From: Bradyrhizobium diazoefficiens USDA 110 | GTDB taxonomy: Bacteria; Pseudomonadota; Alphaproteobacteria; Rhizobiales; Xanthobacteraceae | Length of the DNA: 64,000 nt | Assembly: GCF_000011365.1 (NCBI RefSeq) | Contig: NC_004463.1 | Coordinates: 1,598,001 to 1,662,000, forward strand | Direction: 5' to 3' | In this document: one piece after another, positions 52,901 through 63,708 of the stretch | Numbering within the stretch: position 1 is the first letter of the stretch | How the letters are laid out: each line of letters starts with the position of its first letter | Notes under the pieces: generated by a model | The model's input: the letters and a program-made list of their open reading frames with translations, nothing else | Told to the model about the DNA's origin: nothing | Databases searched by the model: none | Made by a program: the position numbers and the translations under genes

Positions 52901-55900
52901 ATGGCGAGTTTCTTCATCGACAGGCCGATCTTCGCCTGGGTCGTGGCGCTGTTCATCTGTCTGATCGGCGCGATCTCGGTGCCGCTGCTGCCGATCGCGC
53001 AATACCCGATCATCGCGCCGCCCTCGATCTCGATCTCGACCAGCTATCCCGGCGCCTCGCCGGAGAACCTCTACAACAGCGTCACGCGCCTGATCGAGGA
53101 GGAGCTCAACGGCGCCTCCGGCATCCTTAATTTCGAATCGACCAGCGACTCGCTCGGCCAGGTCGAGATCATCGCCAATTTCCAGCCCGGCACGGATACC
53201 AGCGCGGCGTCCGTCGAGGTGCAGAACCGCATCAAGCGCGTCGAGGCGCGGCTGCCGCGCGCGGTGATCCAGCAGGGCATTCTGATCGAGGAAGCCTCGA
53301 GCGCGGTGCTCCAGATCATCACGCTGAACTCGACCGACGGCAGCCTCGACGAGGTCGGCCTCGGCGACTTCATGATCCGCAACGTGCTCGGCGAGATCCG
53401 CCGCATCCCCGGCGTCGGCCGCGCCACGCTGTATTCGACCGAGCGCTCGCTTCGCGTCTGGGTCGATCCGGCCAAGCTCGTCGGCTATGGACTGACCGCC
53501 GAGGACGTCAACAAGGCGATATCGGCGCAGAATGCGCAGGTCGCCTCGGGCAGCATCGGCGCCGAGCCGTCGACGTCGACCCAGCGCACCTCCGCGCTGG
53601 TGCTGGTCAAGGGCCAGCTCTCGTCCCCCGATGAATTCGGCGCCATCATCCTGCGCGCCAATGCCGACGGTTCGACCGTGCGCCTGCGCGACGTCGCGCG
53701 CATCGAGGTCGGCGGCCTCAGCTACCAGTTCAATACGCGCCTGAACGGCAAGCCGACCGCGGGCCTGTCCGTGCTGATGTCGCCGACCGGCAATGCGCTG
53801 GCGACCGCGAGCGCGGTCGAAGAGAAGATGAAGGAGCTGTCGCGCTTTTTCCCGGCCAACATCTCCTACGAGATCCCCTACAACATCACGCCCGTGGTCG
53901 AGGCCTCGATCAAGAAGGTGCTGTCGACGCTGGTCGAAGCCGTGGTGCTGGTGTTCGTGGTGATGTTCCTGTTCCTGCAGAACATCCGCTACACCATCAT
54001 TCCGACCATCGTGGTGCCGGTGGCGCTCCTGGGCGCCTGCACCACGCTGCTGCTCGCCGGCTACTCCATCAACATGCTCTCGATGTTCGGCATGGTGCTT
54101 GCCGTGGGCATCCTCGTCGACGATGCCATCGTCGTGGTCGAGAACGTCGAGCGCATCATGAGCGAGGAGGGGCTGCCGCCGAAGGAGGCGACGCGCAAGG
54201 CGATGTCGCAGATATCGGGCGCCATCATCGGCATCACGCTGGTGCTGATGGCGGTGTTCGTGCCGATGGCGTTCTTCCCCGGTTCGGTCGGCATCATCTA
54301 CCGCCAGTTCTCGGTGACCATGGTGGCCGCGATCGGCTTCTCCGCCTTCCTCGCGCTGTCGCTGACGCCGGCGCTGTGCGCGACCCTGCTCAAGCCCGTC
54401 GCGGCCGGTCACGGCCACGCCAAGAAGGGCGTGTTCGGCTGGTTCAACCGCATGCTCGAAGGCGGCAAGGAAGGCTATTCCCGCACCGTCGGCTTCTCGC
54501 TGAAGCGCACCGGCCGGCTGATGCTGGTCTATGTCGCGCTGCTCGTCGGCCTGTCCTGGGCCTTCGTCAACTTGCCAGGCGGCTTCCTGCCCGTCGACGA
54601 CCAGGGCTTCGTCACCACCGACGTGCAGACGCCGTCGGATTCGTCCTACGCCCGCACCGAAGCCGTGATCGAGAAGGTGGAAAAATATCTGGCGCAGCGG
54701 CCGGGCGTCGACAACGTCACCTTCCTCACCGGCTTCAGCTTCTCCGGTCAGGGCATGAACACCGCGCAGGCCTTCATCACCTTGAAGGACTGGTCGGAGC
54801 GTGGGCCGAAGGAGTCGGCCGCCGCGATCGTTGCCGACATCAACCGCGATCTGTCGTCGTCGATCCGCGATGCGAAGATCTCCGCGCTGCAGCCGCCGCC
54901 GATCGACAATCTCGGCAACTCCTCGGGCTTCTCGTTCCGTCTCCAGGACCGCGGCCAGAAGGGCTATCCGGCCCTGATGCGCGCCGCCGACCAGCTCATC
55001 GCGGAAGCCAATGCGAGCCCGGTGCTGCAGAAAGTCTATGTCGAGGGCCTGCCCGAGGCGGGCGTGGTCAATCTCGTGATCGATCGCGAGAAGGCCGGCG
55101 CCTTCGGCGTCACCTTCGAGGACATCAACAACACCATCTCGACCAATCTCGGCTCGAACTACATCAACGACTTCCCGAACCGCGGTCGCATGCAGCGCGT
55201 CGTGGTGCAGGCCGACGCCCGCGACCGCATGCGCACCGAGGACATCCTCAACTACAACGTCAAGAACAGCCGCGGCCAGCTCGTGCCGTTCTCGTCGTTC
55301 ACCACGGTGGAGTGGGCACGCGGCCCGACACAGATCGCCGGCTTCAACTACTACCCGGCGGTGCGCATCTCCGGTGAGGCCAAGCCCGGCTTTACCTCGG
55401 GCGACGCCATCGCCGAGATGGAGCGCCTTGCCGGCAAGCTGCCGCGCGGCTTCGGCTATGAATGGACCGGCCAGTCGCTCCAGGAGAAGCTGTCGGGCTC
55501 GCAGGCGCCGTTCCTGCTCGCGCTCTCGGTGTTCGTGGTGTTCCTGTGCCTCGCCGCGCTCTACGAGAGCTGGACCATTCCGCTCGCGGTGCTGCTCACC
55601 GTGCCGCTCGGCATCGTCGGCGCCGTGATCGCGGCGATGCTGCGCGGCCTGCCCAACGACGTCTATTTCACCGTCGGCCTGATCACCATCATCGGGCTCG
55701 CGGCCAAGGACGCGATCCTGATCATCGAGTTCGCCAAGGATCTGCGCAAAGAAGGCAAGCCGCTGGTGGACGCGACCATCGAGGCCTGCCGCCTGCGCTT
55801 CCGCCCGATCCTGATGACCGGCCTTGCCTTCATCTGCGGCGTGCTGCCGATGGCCATCGCCCACGGCGCCGGCGGCGCCAGCCAGCAGGCGCTCGGCAGC

Positions 55901-56053
55901 ATCGTCATGGGCGGCATGATCGCGGTGGTGATCCTGGCGCTGCTGATGGTGCCGGTGTTCTTCGTCTCCGTGCAGCGCGTGCTGGCGGGTGATCGGGAGA
56001 AGGTGGCGGCGGAGGGCGAGGCCTACGGGCCGCCGGCGCCGGTGAAGCTATAG
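52901..56053 (+). CDS. RND multidrug efflux transporter (AcrB/MexB-like, HAE1)
   Basis: A 1050-residue inner-membrane proton/drug antiporter with twelve helices and two large periplasmic loops. The start MASFFIDRPIFAWVVALFI and the relay aspartates in GILVDDAIVVVENVERIM are as in AcrB, and LPVDDQGF begins the second loop. No outer-membrane factor and no TetR regulator lie next to it, so it must borrow a channel encoded elsewhere. Substrates cannot be told. Confidence 0.95.
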   Translation: MASFFIDRPIFAWVVALFICLIGAISVPLLPIAQYPIIAPPSISISTSYPGASPENLYNSVTRLIEEELNGASGILNFESTSDSLGQVEIIANFQPGTDTSAASVEVQNRIKRVEARLPRAVIQQGILIEEASSAVLQIITLNSTDGSLDEVGLGDFMIRNVLGEIRRIPGVGRATLYSTERSLRVWVDPAKLVGYGLTAEDVNKAISAQNAQVASGSIGAEPSTSTQRTSALVLVKGQLSSPDEFGAIILRANADGSTVRLRDVARIEVGGLSYQFNTRLNGKPTAGLSVLMSPTGNALATASAVEEKMKELSRFFPANISYEIPYNITPVVEASIKKVLSTLVEAVVLVFVVMFLFLQNIRYTIIPTIVVPVALLGACTTLLLAGYSINMLSMFGMVLAVGILVDDAIVVVENVERIMSEEGLPPKEATRKAMSQISGAIIGITLVLMAVFVPMAFFPGSVGIIYRQFSVTMVAAIGFSAFLALSLTPALCATLLKPVAAGHGHAKKGVFGWFNRMLEGGKEGYSRTVGFSLKRTGRLMLVYVALLVGLSWAFVNLPGGFLPVDDQGFVTTDVQTPSDSSYARTEAVIEKVEKYLAQRPGVDNVTFLTGFSFSGQGMNTAQAFITLKDWSERGPKESAAAIVADINRDLSSSIRDAKISALQPPPIDNLGNSSGFSFRLQDRGQKGYPALMRAADQLIAEANASPVLQKVYVEGLPEAGVVNLVIDREKAGAFGVTFEDINNTISTNLGSNYINDFPNRGRMQRVVVQADARDRMRTEDILNYNVKNSRGQLVPFSSFTTVEWARGPTQIAGFNYYPAVRISGEAKPGFTSGDAIAEMERLAGKLPRGFGYEWTGQSLQEKLSGSQAPFLLALSVFVVFLCLAALYESWTIPLAVLLTVPLGIVGAVIAAMLRGLPNDVYFTVGLITIIGLAAKDAILIIEFAKDLRKEGKPLVDATIEACRLRFRPILMTGLAFICGVLPMAIAHGAGGASQQALGSIVMGGMIAVVILALLMVPVFFVSVQRVLAGDREKVAAEGEAYGPPAPVKL

Positions 56054-56061
56054 GGCAAACT

Positions 56062-56165
56062 GTCATTCCGGGGCGCGCATCGCGCGAACCCGGAATCCAT
56101 CGCGCCACCATTGACTCGGATCAATGGATTCCGGGCTCGCGCCAAGAGGCGCGCCCCGGAATGAC
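56062..56165. repeat. Palindromic repeat of the GTCATTCCGGGGCGCG type
   Basis: The arms GTCATTCCGGGGCGCG and CGCGCCCCGGAATGAC pair, and the inner GGAATCCAT/ATGGATTCC pair too. It lacks the GCGCAATTGCGC module. It lies between the convergent RND pump and inositol monophosphatase genes. Confidence 0.8.
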
Positions 56166-56183
56166 CACGTGGGGGGCGGCGCG

Positions 56184-56975
56184 CTACGCAGGCTTCCGCA
56201 AAATCTTCACCAATTCCCCGTGCACGAACTCATTCCCGCACACCACGTGCCCGGTCACCAGCGCATCGCCTGTCGTGTCGATGTCGCTCACCGTTCCGCC
56301 TGCCTCGCGCACCATGATCATGCCGGCGGCGATGTCCCAGGATTGCAGGTTGCGCTCCCAGTAGCCGTCGAGGCGGCCGGCGGCGACGAAGGCGAGGTCG
56401 AGGGAGGCGGCGCCGAAGCGGCGCAGGCCCGCGACGCGGTCCTGGATCGCGGTCATCTCGCGGCGGAATTCCTCGTGGTCGCCGCGGCCGATATGGGGCA
56501 GGCCGCAGGCCACCACGCATTCGTTGAGCTGCCGGCGGCCGGCCACGCGCAGGCGCTGGTCGTTGAGGAAGGCGCCCTTGCCGCGCTCGGCGATGTAGAG
56601 CTCGTCATTGGCGGGGTTGTAGATCACGCCGGCGATCACCGTGCCCTCGCGGGCGAGGCCGATCGAGATCGCAAATTGCGGGATGCCGTGCAGGAAGTTG
56701 GTGGTGCCGTCGAGCGGATCGACGATCCAGGTGTGGCTCTTGTCGGTGCCCTCGCGGGTGCCGCCTTCCTCGCCGATGAAGCCGTAGCCGGGCCGCGCCT
56801 TGGCGAGGTCCTGGTAGAGGATCTCCTCGGCGCGCTTGTCGGCGAGCGAGACGAAATTCGCCGGTCCCTTCAGCGAGACCTGGAGATGTTCGATCTCGCC
56901 GAGATCGCGTTTGAGGCTGCGGCCGGCGCGGCGCGCGGCCTTGACCATGACGTTGATAGTGGCGGAATACAGCAT
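56184..56975 (-). CDS. Inositol monophosphatase family protein (SuhB-like)
   Basis: A 263-residue Mg-dependent phosphatase. Metal-binding motifs are EEGGTREG (Glu), WIVDPLDGTTNFLHGIP and WDIAAGMIMVREAGG. It begins MLYSATINVMVKAARRAG, typical of SuhB, which dephosphorylates inositol-1-phosphate and in E. coli also takes part in rRNA transcription. It lies about 100 bases after the Sel1-repeat gene on the same strand. Confidence 0.94.
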   Translation of the reverse strand: MLYSATINVMVKAARRAGRSLKRDLGEIEHLQVSLKGPANFVSLADKRAEEILYQDLAKARPGYGFIGEEGGTREGTDKSHTWIVDPLDGTTNFLHGIPQFAISIGLAREGTVIAGVIYNPANDELYIAERGKGAFLNDQRLRVAGRRQLNECVVACGLPHIGRGDHEEFRREMTAIQDRVAGLRRFGAASLDLAFVAAGRLDGYWERNLQSWDIAAGMIMVREAGGTVSDIDTTGDALVTGHVVCGNEFVHGELVKILRKPA

Positions 56976-57072
56976 GAGCTTCCGGTCTTGATCGGGGAAA
57001 TGGCGCGAAAACGCGCCTGTTTGGGGGATTGGGTGCCCTGTGCGGGGCCCAACGTCAAGTCATTGCGTCAGG

Positions 57073-58131
57073 TCATTTGGCGCCGAGCCATTTCCTGGCG
57101 GCGGCCTCGGCCTTGGCCCGGTCCTCGGCCGGCAGATCGGACAATTGCTTGTCGAGCTCCGGATCGCCCTTGCCGGCGGTCTTGGCCACCAGGTGCCATT
57201 TGAACCCCTCGACCTTGTCCACGGGCGTGCCCATGCCGTTGATCAGCACCCAGGCCAGGCGGTTCTGCGCGATCGCGCTGCCCTGGCGGGACGCCTTGCG
57301 GAGCAGGGCGACGGCCGCCGGCTGGTTCTTCGGCGTGCCGGTGCCGTTGAACAGCGCGATGGCATATTCGACCTCGGCATCGACATTGTCGGTCAGCGAG
57401 GCCGCCTGGAGCAGCCGCACAGCGCGTTCCGGGTCCTTCGGCACGCCGGTGCCTTCCTTGTAGAAGGTCGCCAGCGCGTATTGCGCCTCGGGCAGGCCGG
57501 CGTCCGCCGCCTGCCGCAGCAGCTCGGCGGAACGCTTGACGTCCTGCGGCAGGGTCTGGCCGTCGAGATAGAGCAAAGCGAGGTTATAGGCAGCCTTGGG
57601 CTCGCCGAGCTTGGCGGCGGAAGCCATCAGCTTCACCGCCTCGCCCTTGTCGACCGGGCCGCCGCGGCCGGCGATGCGCATCATGGCGAGCGCGAACATC
57701 GCCTCGCGGTCGCCGGCGTCGGACGCACGCTTGTACCATTCGAGCGCCTTGGCGTAGTCGCGCTTGATGCCCATGGCGTTGGAATAGAGCTCGCCCAGCA
57801 TGGTCATCGCCTTGGGATCGCCCGCCTGGGCGCGGGCGGTGGCGAGCTCGAACGCGGTCTTGTACTGGCCGCGCTGGTAGGCGCCGAACACCAGGTCGAC
57901 ATTGGAATTGTCGGTCGGAGGCGCCGGGATCACGGTCGCGGGCAGCGCCGGCTTGGGGGAGGCGGACGGCTTCGGTGCCGGCGCGGCCTCCTTCTTCTTG
58001 GGGGGCGGCTTGGCTTTCTGCTTCTCGGCCGGCGGGCTCGGCGTCGTGGCCGGCGGCGTGATCTGGAGTTGCGCGGCCGCGGGCACCGTGAGCAGCAGCG
58101 TGGCCAGGATGGTGATGCGCGGGAGCTTCAT
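57073..58131 (-). CDS. Sel1-repeat (TPR-like) exported protein
   Basis: A 352-residue protein with signal peptide (cleavage near AAA-Q), a Pro/Lys/Ala linker (about residues 25-70) and then about six Sel1-like repeats of about 36 residues, e.g. AMTMLGELYSNAMGIKRDYAKALEWYKRASDAGD and AQYALATFYKEGTGVPKDPERAVRLLQ. Such repeats bind other proteins in the periplasm or envelope. The ATG at 58131 gives the signal peptide. It starts eight bases after the ThiE-like gene, so it is the third gene of the class I aldolase operon. Confidence 0.9.
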   Translation of the reverse strand: MKLPRITILATLLLTVPAAAQLQITPPATTPSPPAEKQKAKPPPKKKEAAPAPKPSASPKPALPATVIPAPPTDNSNVDLVFGAYQRGQYKTAFELATARAQAGDPKAMTMLGELYSNAMGIKRDYAKALEWYKRASDAGDREAMFALAMMRIAGRGGPVDKGEAVKLMASAAKLGEPKAAYNLALLYLDGQTLPQDVKRSAELLRQAADAGLPEAQYALATFYKEGTGVPKDPERAVRLLQAASLTDNVDAEVEYAIALFNGTGTPKNQPAAVALLRKASRQGSAIAQNRLAWVLINGMGTPVDKVEGFKWHLVAKTAGKGDPELDKQLSDLPAEDRAKAEAAARKWLGAK

Positions 58132-58139
58132 GTCGGGCG

Positions 58140-58826
58140 CTAGCCGTGCTCGCCCGCGGGATTTTGGCTTGCGAGCGCAGCCGCATGGGCCTTCTTGATC
58201 GTGGCGTCGGCCTCGATCAGTGCGGCCTTGGCCCCGCGCGGATCGGCCCAGACGAACTCGCCGACCAGCACGAAATCGGCGCCGCTGGCGGCGAAGTCGT
58301 AGGCCTCTTCCAGCGAGGTCGCAAAGCCGACGCAGGGCGGCTCGAACAGCTCGGCCCACCAGTCCAGCCGCTCGGCGATCGCCTCGGACGACGGACGCTG
58401 GCCCTTTGCATCGGGCTCGCCGAACAGCAAATAGTCCGCGCCAATTTCGCCCGCATCCATGGAATGGTGCCGTGTCGTCAGCCCGCCGACGCCGGCGATG
58501 CGATCGGGCTTGAGCGATGGCAGCGCCTCTTTCAGCGCGGCGATGCCGGGCAGGTGCGCGCCGTCGGCGCCGCCGCGCGCGACCAGTTCGGCATGGCCGT
58601 CGATCAGCAGCGCGGCGCCGGCCTTCTGGACCGGCGGCGCGAGTGCCTTGATGCGCGAGATCATGGTGCGCTGGTCGGTCTCCTTCAGCCGCACCAGCAC
58701 GGCCGCGACGTCGGCGGCGGCGAGCAGGCCCGGCAACTCGGCGACGAGCGAAGCCGGGTCATCGATAACAGGCGTCGCGAGATAAAGGCGCGGCGCCGGG
58801 CGCGGCGGAGGCGATTTGTTCGACAA
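58140..58826 (-). CDS. ThiE-like (thiamine phosphate synthase family) protein with altered active site
   Basis: A 228-residue TIM-barrel protein. It follows the ThiE pattern (VLVRLKE, ALLIDGHAELVARGGADGAHLPG, IAGVGGLTTRHHSMDAGEIGADYLLFGEP, SGADFVLVGEFVW). However, the family's ND motif is DG here, the pyrophosphate Gly-x-Ser-x-His loop is changed, and the T-x-T-K motif is missing. Thiamine phosphate synthesis is therefore doubtful. It starts three bases after the class I aldolase and ends eight bases before the Sel1 gene; no other thi gene is near. Confidence 0.8.
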   Translation of the reverse strand: MSNKSPPPRPAPRLYLATPVIDDPASLVAELPGLLAAADVAAVLVRLKETDQRTMISRIKALAPPVQKAGAALLIDGHAELVARGGADGAHLPGIAALKEALPSLKPDRIAGVGGLTTRHHSMDAGEIGADYLLFGEPDAKGQRPSSEAIAERLDWWAELFEPPCVGFATSLEEAYDFAASGADFVLVGEFVWADPRGAKAALIEADATIKKAHAAALASQNPAGEHG

Positions 58827-58829
58827 GGT

Positions 58830-59855
58830 CTAGGCCGCTTTCTTTTCCAGGCTGCTTTGCCATTCGCCTTTGGAGGCGAGGCCGTTCATTCGTGCACGAT
58901 GGCTGAAGGCGCGCTGGCCGGCCGCGACGTTCTCGGCCTTGCCGGACCATGCCTTCTGCGGCGCGGCCTGGAGCGCGCGGCCGTAGGAGAAGGTCAGGCC
59001 CCAGGGCAGCGGGCCGAGCTTGTGCATGGCGTTGAGATGCGCGGTTGCCTCTTCGTCCGACTGGCCGCCGGAGAGGAAGGCGATGCCGGGCACCGCCGCC
59101 GGCACACAGGCCTTGAGCAGCCGTATCGTCTTCTCCGCGACCTCCTCGACGGGGGCCTGCTTCGCGCACTTCTTGCCTGAGATCGCCATGTTCGGTTTCA
59201 GCACCATGCCTTCGAGCGCGACGCGCTGCACGCGCAATTCCTGAAACGTCTTGTTGAGCACGCGCTGCGTGACCTCATAGCAGCGGTCGATGTCGTGATC
59301 GCCGTCCATCAGCACTTCCGGCTCGACGATCGGCACGATCTGCGCGGCCTGGCACAGCGCGGCATAGCGCGCCAGTGCGTGGGCGTTGACGCTGATCGCC
59401 GTCATCGAAGGAATGCCGCTGCCGATGTCGATCACCGCGCGCCATTTGGCGAAGCGCGCGCCGCGCTCGTAATACTTCTTCAGCCGCTCGGCGAGCTTGT
59501 CGAGCCCGACGGTGACGAGCTCGCCGGGGCACATCGGCAAGCCTTGCGTGCCTTCGTCGACCTTGATGCCCGGGATGGCGCCGCTACTCTCGATCAGCTT
59601 GACCAGGGGCGTACCGTCCTTTGCATCCTGCCAGATCGTCTCGTCATAGAGGATCACGCCGGAGATGTACTGGCTCATGGCTTCCCTGGATCGGAACAGC
59701 ATCTCGCGGTAGTCGCGCCGGTTCGATTCCGTCGATTCCACGCCGATCGCGTCGAAGCGCTTCTTGATGGTGCCGGAGGATTCGTCGGCGGCAAGGATGC
59801 CCTTGCCGGGCGCGACCATGGCGGTCGCGATCCTGTTGAGCTCAGTCAGATCCAT
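58830..59855 (-). CDS. Fructose-bisphosphate aldolase, class I
   Basis: A 341-residue Schiff-base aldolase of the animal/plant-like class: GKGILAADESSGTIKKRF at the N terminus, the active-site Lys in MVLKPNMAISG, and GIAFLSGGQSDEEATAHLNAM. It cleaves fructose-1,6-bisphosphate in glycolysis or makes it in gluconeogenesis. The ATG at 59855 (MDLTELNRIA) follows GGACCTCTCG; the 20-residue extension before it is not conserved. The unrelated class II aldolase is the next gene upstream. Confidence 0.94.
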   Translation of the reverse strand: MDLTELNRIATAMVAPGKGILAADESSGTIKKRFDAIGVESTESNRRDYREMLFRSREAMSQYISGVILYDETIWQDAKDGTPLVKLIESSGAIPGIKVDEGTQGLPMCPGELVTVGLDKLAERLKKYYERGARFAKWRAVIDIGSGIPSMTAISVNAHALARYAALCQAAQIVPIVEPEVLMDGDHDIDRCYEVTQRVLNKTFQELRVQRVALEGMVLKPNMAISGKKCAKQAPVEEVAEKTIRLLKACVPAAVPGIAFLSGGQSDEEATAHLNAMHKLGPLPWGLTFSYGRALQAAPQKAWSGKAENVAAGQRAFSHRARMNGLASKGEWQSSLEKKAA

Positions 59856-59956
59856 CGAGAGGTCCTCCCAAAACGATTCTGCCCTTGCCCGTGAAAATAG
59901 ACCGTTCTCGGGCAAATGCCGAGTTAACGTTCGTCGCAGGGGTAAGGGGGTTCTCT

Positions 59957-60054
59957 GTCATTCCGGGATGCGCCGAAAGGCGCAGGCCCGGAATCCATAA
60001 CCCCAGGCTGTGGTTATGGATTCCGGGCCCACGCTTCGCGTGTCCCGGAATGAC
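59957..60054. repeat. Palindromic repeat between the two aldolase genes
   Basis: GTCATTCCGGGATGCGCC pairs with the right end GTGTCCCGGAATGAC, and GGAATCCATAACC pairs with GGTTATGGATTCC. It follows the end of the class II aldolase gene. Confidence 0.8.
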
Positions 60055-60094
60055 GGGAGGGTGTGTCCGGAGGCCTTACGCCACCGCGCGATCG

Positions 60095-61162
60095 CTACGC
60101 GACGCGGGGGTCGAGCTCGCCCTTGGCGTAGCGCTTGGCCATCTCGGCGGTGGTCAGGACCTTCTTGATCTTGGAGGCCTGGCCGGCGGTGTTGAACTCC
60201 TGGAGCCGCTGCTTGCACAGCTTGGTCATCGCTTCCATCGCCGGCTTCAGGTACTTGCGCGGGTCGAACTCTTCCGGATTGTCCTTCAGCACCTTGCGGA
60301 TCTGGCCGGTCATCGCCATGCGGTTGTCGGTGTCGATGTTGATCTTGCGCACGCCGTTCTTGATGCCGCGCTGGATCTCGGTAACAGGCACGCCCCAGGT
60401 CGGCTTCATCTTGCCGCCATAGGTGTTGATGATGTCCTGGAGGTCCTGCGGCACCGACGACGAGCCGTGCATGACGAGGTGCGTGTTCGGCAGCTTGCGG
60501 TGGATCTCCTCGATCACCTTCATGGCGAGGATGTCGCCGTCCGGCTTGCGGGTGAACTTGTAGGCGCCGTGGGAAGTCCCCATCGCGATCGCGAGCGCGT
60601 CGACCCTGGTCTCCTGCACGAACTTCACGGCCTCGTCCGGATTGGTCAGGAGCTGGTCGTGGCTGAGCTTGCCTTCGGCGCCGTGGCCGTCTTCCTTGTC
60701 GCCCATGCCGGTCTCGAGCGAGCCGAGCACGCCGAGCTCGCCCTCGACCGAGATGCCGCCGAGATGGGCCATGTCGGTCACGGTCTTGGTGACGCCGACA
60801 TTGTAGCCCCAGTCGCCGGGGGTCTTGCCGTCGGCCTTGAGCGAGCCGTCCATCATCACCGAGGTGAAGCCGGCCTGGATCGCGGTCATGCAGGTCGCCG
60901 GCTCGTTGCCGTGGTCGAGATGCACGCAGACCGGGATGTGCGGGTAGATCTCGGTCACCGCGTCCATCATGTGCTTGAGCATGACGTCGTTGGCGTAGGA
61001 GCGCGCACCGCGCGAGGCCTGGATGATGACGGGCGCATCGACCTGGTTGGCGGCGTCCATGATCGCCAGCGCCTGCTCCATGTTGTTGATGTTGAAGGCC
61101 GGTACGCCGTAATCGTTCTCAGCCGCATGGTCGAGCAATTGACGTAACGTGATCCGAGCCAT
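60095..61162 (-). CDS. fba: Fructose-bisphosphate aldolase, class II (Calvin-cycle subtype)
   Basis: A 355-residue zinc aldolase. Zinc-binding and catalytic blocks are [45 protein letters not shown] and [33 protein letters not shown] is near the C terminus. The length and the GHGAEG insert fit the CbbA/Calvin-cycle subtype. It follows pgk after about 50 bases and should be cotranscribed with it. Confidence 0.95.
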   Translation of the reverse strand: MARITLRQLLDHAAENDYGVPAFNINNMEQALAIMDAANQVDAPVIIQASRGARSYANDVMLKHMMDAVTEIYPHIPVCVHLDHGNEPATCMTAIQAGFTSVMMDGSLKADGKTPGDWGYNVGVTKTVTDMAHLGGISVEGELGVLGSLETGMGDKEDGHGAEGKLSHDQLLTNPDEAVKFVQETRVDALAIAMGTSHGAYKFTRKPDGDILAMKVIEEIHRKLPNTHLVMHGSSSVPQDLQDIINTYGGKMKPTWGVPVTEIQRGIKNGVRKINIDTDNRMAMTGQIRKVLKDNPEEFDPRKYLKPAMEAMTKLCKQRLQEFNTAGQASKIKKVLTTAEMAKRYAKGELDPRVA

Positions 61163-61216
61163 GTGTCTTTTTCTCCGGTTTGGGCCTTCAGGGCCCGCTA
61201 GCTACTTGTCGACTGA

Positions 61217-62413
61217 CTACTTGATGCGCAGGACCTCGACGCCGGGCAGTGGCTTGCCTTCCATCCATTCAAGAAATGCGCCACCGGCGGTCGAGACATA
61301 GGTGAAGTCACCGGCCACGTGGGCCTGGTTGAGGGCCGCGACGGTGTCGCCGCCGCCCGCGATCGAGATCAACTTTTTCGCCTTGGTGCGCTCGGCGGCG
61401 TGCTTGGCGGCCGCGACCGTGCCGCGGTCGAACGGCTGCATCTCGAAGGCGCCGAGCGGCCCGTTCCAGACCAGCGTCGCCGCGTCGTCGATCGCCGCGT
61501 GCACGCGCGCGACCGATTGCGGGCCGACGTCGAGGATCATGCCGTCGGCCGGGATCGCATCGAGGCCGTAGGCGTGGGACGGCGCGTTGGCCGCGAAATG
61601 ATAGGCGACGGTGGCGTCGACCGGCAGGATGATGGCGCAGTTGGCGGCTTCCGCCTTCTCGATGATGCGCAGCGCGGTCGGCGCGAGATCCTTCTCGGCC
61701 AGCGACTTGCCGATGCCGACGCCCTGGGCGTGCAGGAAGGTGTTGGCCATGCCGCCGCCGATCACCAGCGCGTCGACCTTGCTGACGAGGTTTTCGAGCA
61801 GGTCGATCTTGGTCGAGACCTTGGCGCCGCCGATGATCGCGATGACCGGCTTGGTCGGCGAGCCCAGCGCCTTCTCCAGCGCATCGAGCTCGGCCTGCAT
61901 GGTGCGGCCGGCATAGGCCGGCAGCTTGTGGCCGAGGCCTTCGGTCGAGGCGTGGGCGCGGTGCGCGGCCGAGAACGCGTCATTGACCCAGATGTCGCCG
62001 AGCTTGGCCAATTCCGCGACGAAGGCGGGATCGTTCTTTTCCTCTTCCTTGTGGAAGCGGGTGTTTTCCAGGCACAGGATGTCGCCGTCCTTGAGTGCCG
62101 CCACGGCCGTGGCCGCGGGCTCGCCGATGCAGTCGTCGGCAAACGCGACGGGCTTGTTCAGGACCTTCGACAGCGCCTCGGTGACGGGCTTGAGCGACTC
62201 CTTGGCATCGCGTCCCTTCGGCCGGCCGAAATGCGCGAGCAGGATCACCTTGCCGCCCTTGTCGGCGAGCTCGGTGATGGTCGGCGCGACGCGCTCGAGC
62301 CGGGTTGCGTCGGTGACGCGCCCGTTCTCCATGGGCACGTTGAGGTCGACGCGCAGCAGCACGCGTTTGCCCTTCACGTCGACGTCGTCGAGGGTGCGGA
62401 ATTTGTTCGCCAT
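61217..62413 (-). CDS. pgk: Phosphoglycerate kinase
   Basis: A 398-residue cytoplasmic enzyme making ATP and 3-phosphoglycerate from 1,3-bisphosphoglycerate. It has [48 protein letters not shown] and [10 protein letters not shown]. The length is normal. It lies between gap and fba; a palindromic element separates it from gap. Confidence 0.97.
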   Translation of the reverse strand: MANKFRTLDDVDVKGKRVLLRVDLNVPMENGRVTDATRLERVAPTITELADKGGKVILLAHFGRPKGRDAKESLKPVTEALSKVLNKPVAFADDCIGEPAATAVAALKDGDILCLENTRFHKEEEKNDPAFVAELAKLGDIWVNDAFSAAHRAHASTEGLGHKLPAYAGRTMQAELDALEKALGSPTKPVIAIIGGAKVSTKIDLLENLVSKVDALVIGGGMANTFLHAQGVGIGKSLAEKDLAPTALRIIEKAEAANCAIILPVDATVAYHFAANAPSHAYGLDAIPADGMILDVGPQSVARVHAAIDDAATLVWNGPLGAFEMQPFDRGTVAAAKHAAERTKAKKLISIAGGGDTVAALNQAHVAGDFTYVSTAGGAFLEWMEGKPLPGVEVLRIK

Positions 62414-62437
62414 GGGATGGCCTCAACCATTTGGACT

Positions 62438-62537
62438 GTCATTCCGGGGCGCGCTTAGCGCGAACCCTGGTGCGCAGTTGCGCACCTGAGAATCTCGAGA
62501 TTCCGGGTCTGGTCCTTACGGACCATCCCGGAATGAC
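62438..62537. repeat. Palindromic repeat, family B, between gap and pgk
   Basis: The outer GTCATTCCGGGG and CATCCCGGAATGAC arms pair. Inside are GTGCGCAGTTGCGCAC and AATCTCGAGATT. It lies downstream of gap and upstream of pgk within the glycolytic cluster. Confidence 0.8.
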
Positions 62538-62552
62538 GAAACCGCTGCGGAG

Positions 62553-63560
<1,008 letters not shown>

Positions 63561-63708
63561 CTTTCGTCTCCTTCAATGACCGTTGTCGTCCCGTCGGACG
63601 CGCGGCTAACGCGTCAGCGAGGGTTTTTTAGGGCGGACGCCCGGTTCGGCCGGGCGGTGCTTGATCATATGGGACGTTACGTAGTCCTTTTTTTGGCAAG
63701 CTCAACTC

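Noticed and set aside
51704..55864. A 1386-codon open frame on the minus strand opposite the RND adaptor and pump
   Set aside because: Its Arg/Asp/Gly/His-rich translation is a typical GC-rich shadow of a real gene, and the plus strand encodes two clear, complete RND proteins.
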